Origin: Lysobacter sp.
Lineage (GTDB): Bacteria; Pseudomonadota; Gammaproteobacteria; Xanthomonadales; Xanthomonadaceae
NCBI GenBank assembly: GCA_011526085.1
Contig: WYBC01000025.1
Coordinates: 98,637 to 162,636 of the forward strand
Direction: 5' to 3'
Length of the DNA: 64,000 nucleotides
Shown here piece after piece: positions 28,699-38,002 of the stretch (position 1 is its first letter; each line of letters opens with the position of its first letter). A program made the position numbers and the translations under genes. The notes beneath the pieces were generated by a model. It searched no databases, was not told the DNA's origin, and saw only the letters and a program-made list of their open reading frames with translations.

Positions 28699-29292
28699 AT
28701 GAACGCCCGCCCCGCCACAACGCCACATCGCACGGCCGCCACCCCTCGCCGTTTCCAGCTTCTCTGCGCGGCGATGCTGTCGTTGCTGTCCGCGACGGTG
28801 GTCGCCGACGACGATCTGCGCCGGTCGCTGCCGCCCGGCGCCATCGCCGAGCGCGAAGCGCCGACGCCACCGGCGCTGGAACAGGCGATCGCCGCGCGCA
28901 GCGCAATCCTGTTCGACGCGATCTTCGTCGATTGCGATCCCGATGCGGTGGCCGCGACGATCGCCGCCGACTTCGAATTCCACCACGATCGCTGGGGCAC
29001 CATCGCGGATTCGCGCAACGTTTTCGTCGACCACCTGCGCGATCAATGCCGACGGCGCGCGTCGGGCGAAGAATCCGGCTCCCGGCGGGAACTCGCGGCC
29101 GGTACGCAGCGGGTGTTTCCGATCGGAGAGGACGGCGCGCTGGAAACCGGCGTGCACCGCTTCTACGTGCCCGCCGCGAACGGCGGCGAAACGCTGACCG
29201 GCATCGCCCGCTACACCCATCTCTGGCGTCGCGAGAACGACGCGTGGGTGGTCGCGCGCATCCTGTCCTACGAGCACATGGCCGTGCGCTGA
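28699..29292 (+). CDS. Exported NTF2/SnoaL-like protein
   Basis: A 197-residue protein with a signal peptide (RRFQLLCAAMLSLLSATVVA, cleavage probably after VVA). The mature protein has the length and helix-sheet pattern of a DUF4440/NTF2-like fold: ILFDAIFVDCDPDAVAATIAADFEFHHDR near the start, and ARYTHLWRRENDAWVVARILSYEH near the end. NTF2-like domains form cavity-bearing dimers that bind or convert small molecules; no catalytic set is clear. It lies 4 bp after the membrane protein gene and is probably coregulated by the ECF sigma. Confidence 0.7.
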   Translation: MNARPATTPHRTAATPRRFQLLCAAMLSLLSATVVADDDLRRSLPPGAIAEREAPTPPALEQAIAARSAILFDAIFVDCDPDAVAATIAADFEFHHDRWGTIADSRNVFVDHLRDQCRRRASGEESGSRRELAAGTQRVFPIGEDGALETGVHRFYVPAANGGETLTGIARYTHLWRRENDAWVVARILSYEHMAVR

Positions 29293-29385
29293 GTCCGGCC
29301 CGGCGCCGATCATCACCCCCGATGTTCCCTTTCCCCGGTGACGCGCGACGTCGCCGGATCGCCCACCGTTGGCCCGAGGTATCCC

Positions 29386-30465
29386 ATGTCCGTCGTCTCG
29401 CACTATCGTCAGGCGCTGTGCGTCTTCCTGTCCTGCCTGATCGCGCTTCCCATCGGCGCTACCGGGCTGCGCCATCGGCTCGACCAGACCGTCCCGGCGC
29501 TGCTCGCGGAAAAACGCATCGCCAGCGTATCGATCGCACGGATCGAACACGGCCGGCTCGCGTTCGTCGCCGCCTACGGCGAAGCGCGTCCCGGCGTGAC
29601 GGCGACACCCGCCACGCTCTACAACATCGCGTCGATGACCAAACCGATTTCCGCCGAAGTCGTGCTGCGCCTGGTGGCGCGCGACCGGGTCTCGCTGGAC
29701 GAGCCGATGGCGAAGTACTGGGTCGACCCCGATCTCGCCGCGGATCCGCGCCGCGACCTGCTCACGCCGCGCCTGTCGCTGAGCCATCGCACCGGGTTTC
29801 CGAACTGGCGCGACGGCGTACTGCGCTTCGAGCGCACCCCGGGCACCGCGTTCGGATATTCCGGCGAGGGTTTCGAGTACATGGCGCGCTTCGTCGAGAA
29901 GAAGACCGGCACTCCGTTCGAAACGCTGGCCCGGCGCCTCGTGTTCGTGCCGGCCGGCATGCGCGAGACCGCCTACACGCGCCGCCCGTGGTTCGAAGGT
30001 CGCATCGCGGTGCCGCACGACGGCGAGGGCCGGCCGCTGCCGCCGCAGATCGCGACCCGCGCCATCGCCTCCGACGACGCCTTCTCGACGCCGCGCGACT
30101 ACGCGCGGTTCATGATCTCGCTGATGAAACGACAGGGCATGGACGCGTCGCTCGCCGATGAACGCGCGCGCGTGCAGACCGACCGCAGAAGCGAGCTGTG
30201 CCCGCCGCCTGACGACGCGGGTTGCGCGGACGAGGCCGGCATGGGGCTGGGCTGGGAGATGTTCCGGATCGGCAAGCACCGCTATCTGATGCATACCGGC
30301 ATGGATGCGGGCACCTTCACGCTCGGCTATTTCTCGCCCGACACCGGCAACGGCACGATCCTCTTCACCAACAGCAGCAACGGCCCGCAGGGCGTGCTGC
30401 CGATCCTGGATGCGATCGGCGAGGACATGGATTTCGTGGCGTTCCTGCGCAGACTCGCGCACTGA
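29386..30465 (+). CDS. Beta-lactamase-family serine hydrolase (class C / DD-peptidase fold)
   Basis: A 359-residue exported serine hydrolase. A signal-peptide-like N-terminus (QALCVFLSCLIALPIGATG) precedes the domain. The nucleophile motif SxxK is Ser83-Met-Thr-Lys86 in YNIASMTKPIS. The second motif is Tyr158-Ser159-Gly160 where class C enzymes have YxN. The third is His303-Thr-Gly, replacing KTG. This set is typical of esterase/peptidase-type family members rather than true AmpC. The start was placed at an ATG 94 bp after the NTF2-like gene; an upstream in-frame GTG-like extension is unlikely to be used. Substrate unknown. Confidence 0.85.
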   Translation: MSVVSHYRQALCVFLSCLIALPIGATGLRHRLDQTVPALLAEKRIASVSIARIEHGRLAFVAAYGEARPGVTATPATLYNIASMTKPISAEVVLRLVARDRVSLDEPMAKYWVDPDLAADPRRDLLTPRLSLSHRTGFPNWRDGVLRFERTPGTAFGYSGEGFEYMARFVEKKTGTPFETLARRLVFVPAGMRETAYTRRPWFEGRIAVPHDGEGRPLPPQIATRAIASDDAFSTPRDYARFMISLMKRQGMDASLADERARVQTDRRSELCPPPDDAGCADEAGMGLGWEMFRIGKHRYLMHTGMDAGTFTLGYFSPDTGNGTILFTNSSNGPQGVLPILDAIGEDMDFVAFLRRLAH

Positions 30466-30496
30466 GACGGCACGCGTCGTCCGGTGTCCGCAAAGA

Positions 30497-30523
30497 CAAC
30501 GGCCCGGCAGTGCCGGGCCGTTG
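30497..30523. terminator. Hairpin terminator between convergent genes
   Basis: A perfect 13-bp stem CAACGGCCCGGCA / TGCCGGGCCGTTG separates the serine hydrolase gene from the convergent lipoprotein gene. There is no long T-tract, but its position and stability suit termination on both strands. Confidence 0.65.
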
Positions 30524-30541
30524 CGTCGTGCAGGAGATCGA

Positions 30542-32101
30542 TTATTTTCCGGCGTCAGCGGCCGGTGGCACCGGCGGTGCCGACGGCTGCGGCAGATCGT
30601 TGCGCGCATTGCCCGGCATCGCCCACGAGAAGTCGGTCTTCGTGAAATCGGCGAAGCAGGTCTGGCTGCCCGGCTGCGTCGACTGCGTGCACGCGTTCGA
30701 GCTGAAGTCGATCGGCGCGGTGTAGCTGGCCGGATAGTTCATCGTCGTCGCGGCGTTGACCGGCGGCGTGCCCGAGACCGCGGCGGCGCCGAAGGTCGCC
30801 ACGCCATGGCAGCTCATGCAGTTGCTGGTCTGGCCGGCGGGAATGCCGCTGGAGGTTTCCAGGAACGGATTGAAGCAGACCACCATCTCGCTCGATGCAT
30901 TGCCCTTGGTCTGGTTCCACGCCGTGCACATCGCGTAGTTGCGCCAGGCGCCCTTCACGTTGGCGGTCATGCCCTGCTTGCTGCCGGGGAAGTTGTTCGG
31001 CGCGTCCGGACCGGGCTGCCACCAGAAGGTTTCCCAAGTCCAGTTCACGATCGTCTTGCTGTTGACGTGCATGCCCGCCAGCACACCGAAATCGCCGGCG
31101 GCGGCCTTCAGCCCCTGCCCCTGGTCGCCGTTGTTGGCGAGGTTCCTGTTCCAGTTGTCGGCGTCGGCCTGATCCATCCTGAAGTTGTAGATCGTCGACA
31201 GCGGCGCGTACAGATAGCTCTGGCACGCCAGCGACGGACTGGGCACGGCCTGCTTGATCTGCTCCGGCGTCGCCGCGACCGGCGCCGTATCGGGACCGCC
31301 CTTGTTGGTCGGATCCAGCAACACGCAGGTCAGCCAGGTTTCCGGCGTCGCGTTGACCGGCGTCGTCGACTGTTGCGTGCCCTGCCACAGCGGCATCGGC
31401 GTCAGGCCGGTCGCCTTGACCAGGAAGATCACCGGTTTGGTTTCCATGCCGGCGAAACCGATGGCGTCGCCGTTGTCGGGCTGATAGGGCGCATCGACGA
31501 CCTTGCGATCCGCGACCGCAGTGCCCTGCGGCCACGCGGCGTTGAGGTCGACCTGGCTCTGCATCGAGGTATAGCTGTACTGCACGCCGCCCGGGCCCGG
31601 ATGCTGCGCGGCCAGATAAGCCGCCATCGATGGATTGAATTTGTTGAACGACACCACGTTGGTGTCGGCGGGCAGTTGCAGGCCGGCTTTGCGCGCGCCG
31701 TGCGCGATCTGGCTCGCGGCCTGGAAGGCGCGCGATGGCCGCGTCATCCCGGCCACGCAGCCTTCCTTGCTGAAGGTCTCGCTGATGCCGCACCAGGTTT
31801 CCCACACCGGCAGATTGGCGCCTTCCCACATCTGGCCGGAATCGCTGGTCATGCCGGCCCACAGATTCCAGGCGGCCGTGGTGATGTTGTCGATCTGCCA
31901 GGTGTCGGCCCATGCCTGGAATTCGGCGCGGTTGCCGGGATAACCGTAACCGGCCGGGACATCGACGGGCTTGACGGCCGAAGCCGTCGGCGCCGGCGCG
32001 GTATCGGCGGGCTTTTCGCTGACGGCGGGCGGGGGCGTTTCCTTGTTGCAGGACGCCAGCAAGAACGCTGCGGGCAGCAGCGCGAGCAATCGCATCTTCA
32101 T
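30542..32101 (-). CDS. Large lipoprotein with a single c-type haem motif
   Basis: A 519-residue predicted lipoprotein: MKMRLLALLPAAFLLASC with the lipobox LLASC, then a Pro/Ala-rich linker. The mature part is rich in Trp, Asn and Gln and shows several cysteine pairs. A CMSCH motif at Cys428-Cys431-His432 would bind one covalent haem c. I do not recognise the family by name; the remaining sequence lacks the fold hallmarks of small cytochromes c. It is probably anchored to the periplasmic face and may be an oxidoreductase. It stands alone, 216 bp from folE2. Confidence 0.7.
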   Translation of the reverse strand: MKMRLLALLPAAFLLASCNKETPPPAVSEKPADTAPAPTASAVKPVDVPAGYGYPGNRAEFQAWADTWQIDNITTAAWNLWAGMTSDSGQMWEGANLPVWETWCGISETFSKEGCVAGMTRPSRAFQAASQIAHGARKAGLQLPADTNVVSFNKFNPSMAAYLAAQHPGPGGVQYSYTSMQSQVDLNAAWPQGTAVADRKVVDAPYQPDNGDAIGFAGMETKPVIFLVKATGLTPMPLWQGTQQSTTPVNATPETWLTCVLLDPTNKGGPDTAPVAATPEQIKQAVPSPSLACQSYLYAPLSTIYNFRMDQADADNWNRNLANNGDQGQGLKAAAGDFGVLAGMHVNSKTIVNWTWETFWWQPGPDAPNNFPGSKQGMTANVKGAWRNYAMCTAWNQTKGNASSEMVVCFNPFLETSSGIPAGQTSNCMSCHGVATFGAAAVSGTPPVNAATTMNYPASYTAPIDFSSNACTQSTQPGSQTCFADFTKTDFSWAMPGNARNDLPQPSAPPVPPAADAGK

Positions 32102-32317
32102 GAGACCTCCGGTGTCGTTCGATGATGGACGGGACCGCTTCGCGCCCCACTTCCTCGCTCCGCATCCCGCAGACAGGAACCGCGGCCGCGCTTCCTGAAA
32201 GACGCGTACGCGAGGCGAGCATACGGACTCCGGTATCGGTCCACAATCGACGCGGCGCTCCGCGCGCGACGCGTGGCAGCGCATGCCGACGATCGACGAG
32301 GCCGACCGGACCTGCGG

Positions 32318-33223
32318 TCAACCGGCAGCGCGGCCCTTGCCCGACACCTGCGCCACCGCGTCGTGCGGATGCAGGCTTTCGTAATGCGACACGCGCACGT
32401 CGAAGCGCTGCACGCGGGCGTCGTCGGCGAGCGCGGCGGCGACGCGACGCGCGGCGTCTTCGCAGAACATCAGATTGTCGGCATTGAGTTTCGCGAAGGC
32501 CTGTTCGTCCTCGCGCTTCACCGCGGTCTGCACCGGCGTGCCGAGCGCGGCTTCGGCGCGGTCGATCAGATCCGCCACCGGCAGTTCGTCGAACGCGGGC
32601 TGCAGTTCGACCCGGATCTCGGCGCGGCTGCGCTGCGCGTGCGGCGTGGCGGCGAGACCGCGCTCCGACGCCAGCCAGTCGCGTACCACGTGGGTGGACA
32701 GCGGATGCGCCGCGGCGAAGTCCTCCGCGAAGCGTTCGGCGTTGAGCTGCCGCGACAGCGCCGCGGAGGCCGGACAGGTGCTGGAGTATTCGACCGCATA
32801 CGCGACCGTGAGCGACAGATGGCCGTCGACCAGCAGCGCGTCGATTTCGAGCGGATAGCGCTTCCAGCCACTGTTGTCGCTGGCCAGCGCGCGACGTTTC
32901 AGCATCTGGTCGAAGCGCAGGGTCAGGCGCGCGGAGGACGACAGCGCGCCCTGCGAGTCCACGCATTCCTGCAGCACGCGACGCAGCCGCGCGGGCGTCA
33001 GCACGTCTTCGACCAGCGTGTCCTGCAGGCGCAGATAGAGGCGGGACATGTGGATGCCGCGGGCGCCGGGATCGCGCAGATCGACGAAGACATCGACCGA
33101 GGCCGGCACCTGCAGGTTGCCGCCGTCGTCGCCGCGGACCCGCAGCGGCAGCGCGATGTTGCGCATGCCGACCCAGTCGAGCGCACGCGCCGCGGCGGCG
33201 GCATCGCCGGCCACGTCGGGCAT
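32318..33223 (-). CDS. folE2: GTP cyclohydrolase FolE2 (type IB)
   Basis: A 301-residue enzyme making dihydroneopterin triphosphate from GTP, the first step of folate synthesis, using a metal other than obligatory zinc. Family blocks are ARGIHMSRLYLRLQD, VEYSSTCPASAALSRQL and NADNLMFCEDAARRVA. The cysteine in STCPAS corresponds to the metal-ligand cysteine; the second cysteine found in many members (CPC) is Ala here. The start MPDVAGDAAA was chosen; an in-frame GTG 27 nt upstream would add nine residues, and neither has a clear Shine-Dalgarno sequence. Confidence 0.87.
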   Translation of the reverse strand: MPDVAGDAAAAARALDWVGMRNIALPLRVRGDDGGNLQVPASVDVFVDLRDPGARGIHMSRLYLRLQDTLVEDVLTPARLRRVLQECVDSQGALSSSARLTLRFDQMLKRRALASDNSGWKRYPLEIDALLVDGHLSLTVAYAVEYSSTCPASAALSRQLNAERFAEDFAAAHPLSTHVVRDWLASERGLAATPHAQRSRAEIRVELQPAFDELPVADLIDRAEAALGTPVQTAVKREDEQAFAKLNADNLMFCEDAARRVAAALADDARVQRFDVRVSHYESLHPHDAVAQVSGKGRAAG

Positions 33224-33335
33224 CGAAAGGGAGGTCGGTCGCAGGGTCACGGGTGGGGGCCGGACAGCGGAGGGGCGGTCATTGTACCCAGCCGGGTCGC
33301 CGGCTTCGGGAACCGGGCCGGAACGGAGCGTTGTC

Positions 33336-34058
33336 TCAGCTCCGGGCCGCGCGCCAGCTGCGCCAGAGCGCGGCCGGCGGCGACAACGGCACGGCCTCTG
33401 CGCCGGCGGAAACGCGCTGCAGACGGCCGCGACACAGCGCGTCGTGGATCCGTCGCGGACGCGTCGCCGCCCGCAGCGACGACGTGGCGAGCAATTGCCC
33501 GGCCCAGATCCGAACCTGCGCCGCATCGCCGGCACCCTCGCGATGCCAGAGCGCGTGCAGGGCGAGCAGTCCGAAGGCATCCGTGTTCGACGCACCGGGC
33601 GCGGCCGCAGTCGACTCCGCGAACAGCGCACGCTCGCAGTCGTGCATCGCATCGGCGAGCGTCTGCAGGGCCGGCCGCAGGCGCTCGGGCGCATCTCCGC
33701 GCCGCAGCGGCTCGCGCACGGCCTGCAGCGCGGACAGGTGGGCCGCCAGTGTCGTCCATGGCGCCGCCTGCTTCAGGAGGACGCGGCCGAGCGGATGGCG
33801 TCGCGCGCCTTTCGCCCAGCCCCGCAGTTCGTCCTGCCACCAGGCGAGTTTCGCGAACCCGGGCGTCGGATCGTCGCCGGCCCAGGCGGCGTCGGTCCAT
33901 TCCTGCATCAGCGCGAACCAGGCCTCGGCCGGCAGGCGCTGCGGCTCGGGCAGGAACACCTGGGCGATGCGCCATTCCGGCCAGCGCCCGCGCCACTTGT
34001 CGAGGAAATCGTCGAGATCGGCGGCGGGACCCGAATCGGGCATGACGGCGTCGTTCAC
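33336..34058 (-). CDS. Squalene/phytoene synthase-like protein
   Basis: A 240-residue protein that looks like a shortened member of the SQS_PSY fold: DDFLDKWRGRWPEWRIAQVF, then KLAWWQDELRGWAKGARRHPLGRVL, the second matching the conserved WWRxEL...HP block of that family. The Asp-rich prenyl-diphosphate motifs of true synthases are not evident, so it may be a non-catalytic or differently acting relative. The start is a GTG whose codon overlaps the stop of the phosphatase gene (GTGA); an ATG at 34043 is the alternative. It sits in a gph-ubiG operon, so a quinone or isoprenoid link is possible. Confidence 0.6.
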   Translation of the reverse strand: MNDAVMPDSGPAADLDDFLDKWRGRWPEWRIAQVFLPEPQRLPAEAWFALMQEWTDAAWAGDDPTPGFAKLAWWQDELRGWAKGARRHPLGRVLLKQAAPWTTLAAHLSALQAVREPLRRGDAPERLRPALQTLADAMHDCERALFAESTAAAPGASNTDAFGLLALHALWHREGAGDAAQVRIWAGQLLATSSLRAATRPRRIHDALCRGRLQRVSAGAEAVPLSPPAALWRSWRAARS

Positions 34059-34759
34059 GGTGTCGCGATCGCGCCCGCGGTCGGCCACACCGCCGCATCC
34101 AGCAGCGCATGCGGCTGCTCGATCATCACGTCGCCGCCCCAGGCCTGCGGATCGTCGCCGGGCAGACGATACCCCCACAGCGCCACGATCGACGGCATGC
34201 CGGCGGCGCGCGCGGCGACGATGTCGCGCTCGTCGTCGCCGACGTACACGCAGTCGCGCGGATCGATGCCGAGCACCGCCGCCGAATGCAGCAGCGGCAG
34301 CGGATGCGGCTTGCGTTCGGGCAGCGAATCGCCGCCGATCAGCACGCCGCAGCGATCGGCCCATCCCAGCATCGGGATCAGCGGACGCGCGAGGTATTCC
34401 GGCTTGTTGGTGACGATGCCCCAGCGCACGCCGTCGGCATCGAGCGCATCCAGCATCGCCGCGATGCCGTCGAACAGCACGCAATAGCGGCCGAGGATGC
34501 CTTCGTAGGCGTCGAGGAAGGGTTTGACCAGCGCTTCGCGCGCGTCGGCGTCGAGATGGCCGAACGCGCAGCCGATCATCGCCCGCGCGCCCTTGGAGAC
34601 ATGCGGTCGCAGCACCTCATGCGGAACCTCCGTCTCGCCGCGCGCGCGGCGCAGGATGTTGATCGCCTCGACCATGTCGGGCGCGCTGTCGAGCAGCGTG
34701 CCGTCGAGGTCGAAGAGTACGCCGCGGGGGAATCGGATCGGGGACAACGGACGCTCCAC
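34055..34759 (-). CDS. gph: HAD-family phosphatase (phosphoglycolate or MurNAc-6-P phosphatase)
   Basis: A 234-residue HAD hydrolase. Motif I is VLFDLDGTLLDS, motif II is GIVTNKPEYLARP (Thr), motif III is the lysine in ERKPHPLP, and motif IV is CVYVGDDERDIVAARAAGM. This matches phosphoglycolate phosphatases. In Pseudomonas the homologous gene next to ubiG is mupP, a MurNAc-6-phosphate phosphatase of cell-wall recycling; since ubiG is adjacent here too, that role is possible. The start GTG at 34759 was kept, but a TTG 12 nt inside has the better Shine-Dalgarno spacing (GGAG). Confidence 0.82.
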   Translation of the reverse strand: MERPLSPIRFPRGVLFDLDGTLLDSAPDMVEAINILRRARGETEVPHEVLRPHVSKGARAMIGCAFGHLDADAREALVKPFLDAYEGILGRYCVLFDGIAAMLDALDADGVRWGIVTNKPEYLARPLIPMLGWADRCGVLIGGDSLPERKPHPLPLLHSAAVLGIDPRDCVYVGDDERDIVAARAAGMPSIVALWGYRLPGDDPQAWGGDVMIEQPHALLDAAVWPTAGAIATP

Positions 34760-34842
34760 TGCAATGAGGTGAATGTCGCAGGCGGGCCTTCAGGGCCGAT
34801 TCCGCGTTGTCGGCAAGAACGGCATCGGAGCCGAAGCCGCGC

Positions 34843-35553
34843 CTACGGTTTCGTTGCGCATGCGATGTAGTTCACGTCGGTGCGGCTGCCGACGCGCGCG
34901 GTGTGGCGCAGCGGGTCGTAGATCAGTCCGCTCACGTCCTCCAGCGACAGGTCCGCCGCGCGCAGCCAGGCCGCCAGTTCGGACGGCTTGATGAAATCGC
35001 GGTACTGGTGCGTGCCCTTGGGCAGCATCCGCGCGATGTACTCGGCGCCCACGATCGCCAGCGCGAACGCGGCCGGCGTGCGATTCAGCGTGGACAGGAA
35101 CAACCGGCCACCGGGCTTGAGCAGCGTGGCGCAGGCGGCGATGACCGCGCCGGGATCGGGCACGTGTTCCAGCATTTCCATGCACGCGATGGCATCGAAA
35201 TGCGCCGGCATCTCTTCCGCCAGCGCTTCGACCGCGCTGAGCCGGTAATCGACCTGCACGCCGGACTCCAGGCGATGCAGTTTCGCGACCTTGATCAGAT
35301 CCGGCGCCAGATCGATGGCGGTGACCTCCGCGCCTTCGCGCGTCAGCGCCTCGCTGAACAGCCCGGCGCCGCAGCCCACGTCGAGCACGCGCGCGCCGCG
35401 CAGCGTCGTGCGCTCGCGCACGTAACCGAGCCGCGCGGGATTCAGCGCGTGCAGGGGTTTCTGGGGGCCGTTGGGATCCCACCACCGGTTCGCCAATGCA
35501 TTGAACTTGTCGAGTTCGACCTGGCTGAAGTTGTCGTGATGTTCTGCGCTCAT
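34843..35553 (-). CDS. ubiG: Ubiquinone biosynthesis O-methyltransferase
   Basis: A 236-residue SAM-dependent methyltransferase carrying out both O-methylation steps of ubiquinone synthesis. The N-terminal [22 protein letters not shown] is a UbiG hallmark, followed by the SAM motif [20 protein letters not shown], then [13 protein letters not shown] and [13 protein letters not shown]. The start MSAEHHDNF is chosen; the open frame upstream belongs to a shadow of the amidohydrolase gene. It lies 17 bp after that gene and 83 bp before gph. Confidence 0.95.
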   Translation of the reverse strand: MSAEHHDNFSQVELDKFNALANRWWDPNGPQKPLHALNPARLGYVRERTTLRGARVLDVGCGAGLFSEALTREGAEVTAIDLAPDLIKVAKLHRLESGVQVDYRLSAVEALAEEMPAHFDAIACMEMLEHVPDPGAVIAACATLLKPGGRLFLSTLNRTPAAFALAIVGAEYIARMLPKGTHQYRDFIKPSELAAWLRAADLSLEDVSGLIYDPLRHTARVGSRTDVNYIACATKP

Positions 35554-35570
35554 CGTCTCGTCCAATCCTC

Positions 35571-36929
35571 TCAACCGACCTTCACCGCGCCGATCCGCTC
35601 CTGCCACTGCCGCGCGTTGGCGAGGATGCCATCGAGATCCATGTCGACCAGGATGCGGTCGCGCAGTTTCGCGCGGCCGGCGATCCACACGTCCGACACC
35701 TGATGCCGACCGGTGGCGTAGACCAGTTGCGAGAGCACGTGATGCAGCGGCTGGGTTTCCAGCGCCGACAGATCGACGCAGGCCAGGTCCGCCTGCTTGC
35801 CCGGTTCGATCGAACCGATCAGATGATCGAAGCCCATCGCCTTCGCGCTGCCCAGCGTGGCCGCATGCAGCGCGCTGGCTGCGTCGAAGGCGGCGGCATC
35901 GTCGGCCACGGCCTTGGCCAGCAGCGCGGCGGTGCGGGTCTCGCCGAACATGTCCAGATCGTTGTTGCTGGCGCAGCCGTCGGTGCCGATCGCCACGTTC
36001 ACGCCGGCCTTCAGCAGCTTCGCGACCGGGCAGAAGCCGGAGGCGAGCTTGAGATTGGATTCGGGGCAATGCACCACGCTGACGCCGCGCGCGGCGCACA
36101 GCGCGATTTCGGCGTCGGTGAGCTGGGTCATGTGCACCGCGATCAGGCGGTCGTTGATGAGGCCGAGACGGTCGAGCCGCGCGATCGGCCGCTGCCCGTG
36201 TTTTTCCTGCGACTGCTGCACTTCCTGCGCGGTCTCGTGCGTGTGCAGGTGCACCGGCACGTCGAGCTGGTCGGCGAGCATGCGGATGCGTTCGAAATTG
36301 TCGTCGGAGACCGTGTACGGCGCGTGCGGCGCGAACGCGGTCGCGATCAGCGCATCGTGACGCCACTGGTCGTGGACTTCGCCGGCGCGATCGAAATATT
36401 CGTCGTCGCTCTTCGCCCACGCGGTCGGGAAATCGATGACCGGCAGGCCGACGCGGGCGCGGAAGCCGTGGCGCTTGTAGGTCGCGGCCTGCACGTCGGG
36501 GAAGAAGTAGTTCTCGTTGCAGCAGGTGGTGCCGCCGCGCAGCATCTCGGCGATCGCCAGGACGATACCGTCGGCCACGTAGTCCGGACCCATGATCGCG
36601 CCTTCGATCGGCCAGATGTGTTCCTGCAGCCACTGCTTCAGCGGCAGGTCGTCGGCGACCCCGCGCATCAGCGTCATCGGGTTGTGGACGTGGGCGTTGA
36701 CGAGGCCGGGGATCAGCGCGCCCTCCGGCCGCGAGACCGTCTCCTTCGCCTCGAACCGGGCGCGGGCCTCGGCGATGGGCAGCACGGCGAGGATGATGCC
36801 GTCGCGCACCGCGACCGCGTGGTGTTCGAGCACCGCGCCGCGGGGCGCGATCGGGACCACATGGCGGGCTTCGATCAGGAGATCGCAGGATTCCGGGACA
36901 AGCGCTTCGGACACGGGCTGATAGGTCAT
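35571..36929 (-). CDS. mtaD: Amidohydrolase, 5'-methylthioadenosine / S-adenosylhomocysteine deaminase-like
   Basis: A 452-residue ATZ/TRZ-type amidohydrolase. The metal-site signature is [17 protein letters not shown], followed by [18 protein letters not shown] and [17 protein letters not shown]. These match deaminases of MTA and S-adenosylhomocysteine, which recycle by-products of SAM-dependent reactions. Its place directly before ubiG, a SAM-dependent methyltransferase gene, fits that role, but other aromatic deaminations remain possible. The start [13 protein letters not shown] is used; sequence upstream is repeat-rich and noncoding. Confidence 0.85.
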   Translation of the reverse strand: MTYQPVSEALVPESCDLLIEARHVVPIAPRGAVLEHHAVAVRDGIILAVLPIAEARARFEAKETVSRPEGALIPGLVNAHVHNPMTLMRGVADDLPLKQWLQEHIWPIEGAIMGPDYVADGIVLAIAEMLRGGTTCCNENYFFPDVQAATYKRHGFRARVGLPVIDFPTAWAKSDDEYFDRAGEVHDQWRHDALIATAFAPHAPYTVSDDNFERIRMLADQLDVPVHLHTHETAQEVQQSQEKHGQRPIARLDRLGLINDRLIAVHMTQLTDAEIALCAARGVSVVHCPESNLKLASGFCPVAKLLKAGVNVAIGTDGCASNNDLDMFGETRTAALLAKAVADDAAAFDAASALHAATLGSAKAMGFDHLIGSIEPGKQADLACVDLSALETQPLHHVLSQLVYATGRHQVSDVWIAGRAKLRDRILVDMDLDGILANARQWQERIGAVKVG

Positions 36930-36957
36930 GGCGGCATTGTCGCATTCCACGGCGACC

Positions 36958-36979
36958 GGTAGAGCGGCCTTCAGGCCGG
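36958..36979 (+). repeat. REP-like element, single copy
   Basis: A 22-bp copy of the family beginning GGTAGAGCGGCCTTCAGG, ending GG instead of GC. It starts 28 bp upstream of the amidohydrolase start codon. Confidence 0.75.
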
Positions 36980-37041
36980 TCCCGAGCGCGACGATATTCA
37001 TGCCGCGCCTGCGGCTGGTGGAGGCAAATCCTCGGGGTGTT

Positions 37042-37107
37042 GGTAGAGCGGCCTTCAGGCCGCTGCTCCATTCTCTGAAAAAACAGCGGCCTGAAGGCCG
37101 CTCTACC
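37042..37107. repeat. REP-like element, inverted pair
   Basis: A 24-bp copy (37042-37065) and its perfect reverse complement (37084-37107) flank an 18-bp spacer. Each copy contains its own GGCCTTCAGGCC-type dyad. The arrangement is that of paired REP elements that fold into a long hairpin. Confidence 0.85.
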
Positions 37108-37188
37108 GGGACGACCGCGGCGCGTGCCGCGGTGCCGTCACCCCGGTTCCGGCACGTCGCAGGGCCGACTGCAGGCCGTCGGAAACGC

Positions 37189-37215
37189 GGAAGCCCGCCT
37201 GGGGAGCGGGCTTCC
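37189..37215 (-). terminator. Possible terminator downstream of efp
   Basis: A 10-bp stem GGAAGCCCGC / GCGGGCTTCC with a 7-nt loop lies 83 bp downstream of the efp stop codon. There is no strong T-tract, so the assignment is tentative. Confidence 0.45.
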
Positions 37216-37253
37216 TCTGACAACAGATCCCTCGCCTTCGGCTCGGGATGATT

Positions 37254-37295
37254 GATTCGCGACGCAGCCGGCCGATGGCCGGCTCGCTGCGAATC
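37254..37295 (-). terminator. Imperfect hairpin directly after the efp stop codon
   Basis: An AGCCGGCC/GGCCGGCT inner stem and a GATTC/GAATC outer stem, separated by a bulge, begin 3 bp after the efp stop codon. There is no T-tract; it could protect or terminate the efp message. Confidence 0.45.
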
Positions 37296-37297
37296 GA

Positions 37298-37864
37298 TCA
37301 CTTCACGCGGCTGACGTATTCGCCGGAGCGGGTGTCGACCTTGATGATCTCTTCCTGCGCCACGAACAGCGGCACGCGGACCACGGCGCCGGTTTCGAGG
37401 GTGGCCGGCTTGCCGCCGGTACCGGCGGTGTCGCCCTTCACGCCCGGATCGGTCTCGACGATCTTCAGTTCCACGAAGTTCGGCGGCTGGACGTTGATCG
37501 GGTTGCCGTTCCACAGGGTCACCACGCAGGCCTCCTCGCCCTTGAGCCACTTCTCCGCGCCGCCCATGCCGGCCTTATCGGCCTGCACCTGCTCGAACGA
37601 CTCCTGGTTCATGAAGTGCCAGTATTCGCCGTCGCCGTAGAGGAACTGCATGTCGGTGTCGACCACGTCCGCGACTTCCACCGAGTCGGTGGCCTTCATG
37701 GTCATTTCGACCACGCGGCCCGACTTGATGTTGCGGTACTTGATGCGGGTGAAGGCCTGGCCCTTGCCCGGCTTGACGTATTCGGTTTCGGTGATGACGC
37801 AGGGGTCGTTGTTGACCAGGATCTTCTGTCCGGTCTTGACGTCGTTCATGCCCAGGCTGGCCAT
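37298..37864 (-). CDS. efp: Elongation factor P
   Basis: A 188-residue translation factor that relieves ribosome stalling at polyproline. The modified lysine lies in [15 protein letters not shown], with Lys34 at the loop tip. Three beta-barrel domains follow, ending with [19 protein letters not shown] clear AGGAG lies 7 nt before the ATG. The divergent neighbour is epmB, which makes the beta-lysine that EpmA attaches to this lysine, so modification of the EpmA/EpmB type is expected. The many Pro/Ala-rich proteins in this genome fit a need for EF-P. Confidence 0.96.
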   Translation of the reverse strand: MASLGMNDVKTGQKILVNNDPCVITETEYVKPGKGQAFTRIKYRNIKSGRVVEMTMKATDSVEVADVVDTDMQFLYGDGEYWHFMNQESFEQVQADKAGMGGAEKWLKGEEACVVTLWNGNPINVQPPNFVELKIVETDPGVKGDTAGTGGKPATLETGAVVRVPLFVAQEEIIKVDTRSGEYVSRVK

Positions 37865-38002
37865 GGGGTGCTCCTGATGGATTCGTCTGCTGGACCGCTC
37901 CGGGCCGTGGAACCCGCGGGCGGCTTAGAATGGAGGGCCAAGTCACGCGGACCGGGCCCGGGATGCCGGCGCGTCCCGACGAACGGCCCGACCGAACTCC
38001 CT

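Larger units (their letters stand above)
36930..37297. other. Noncoding region rich in palindromes
   Basis: A 368-bp gap between the amidohydrolase and efp genes, with no credible gene. It holds one single and one paired copy of the GTAGAGCGGCC element, a CCGCGGC/GCCGCGG hairpin near 37120, and two further hairpins close to the efp end. Confidence 0.8.
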
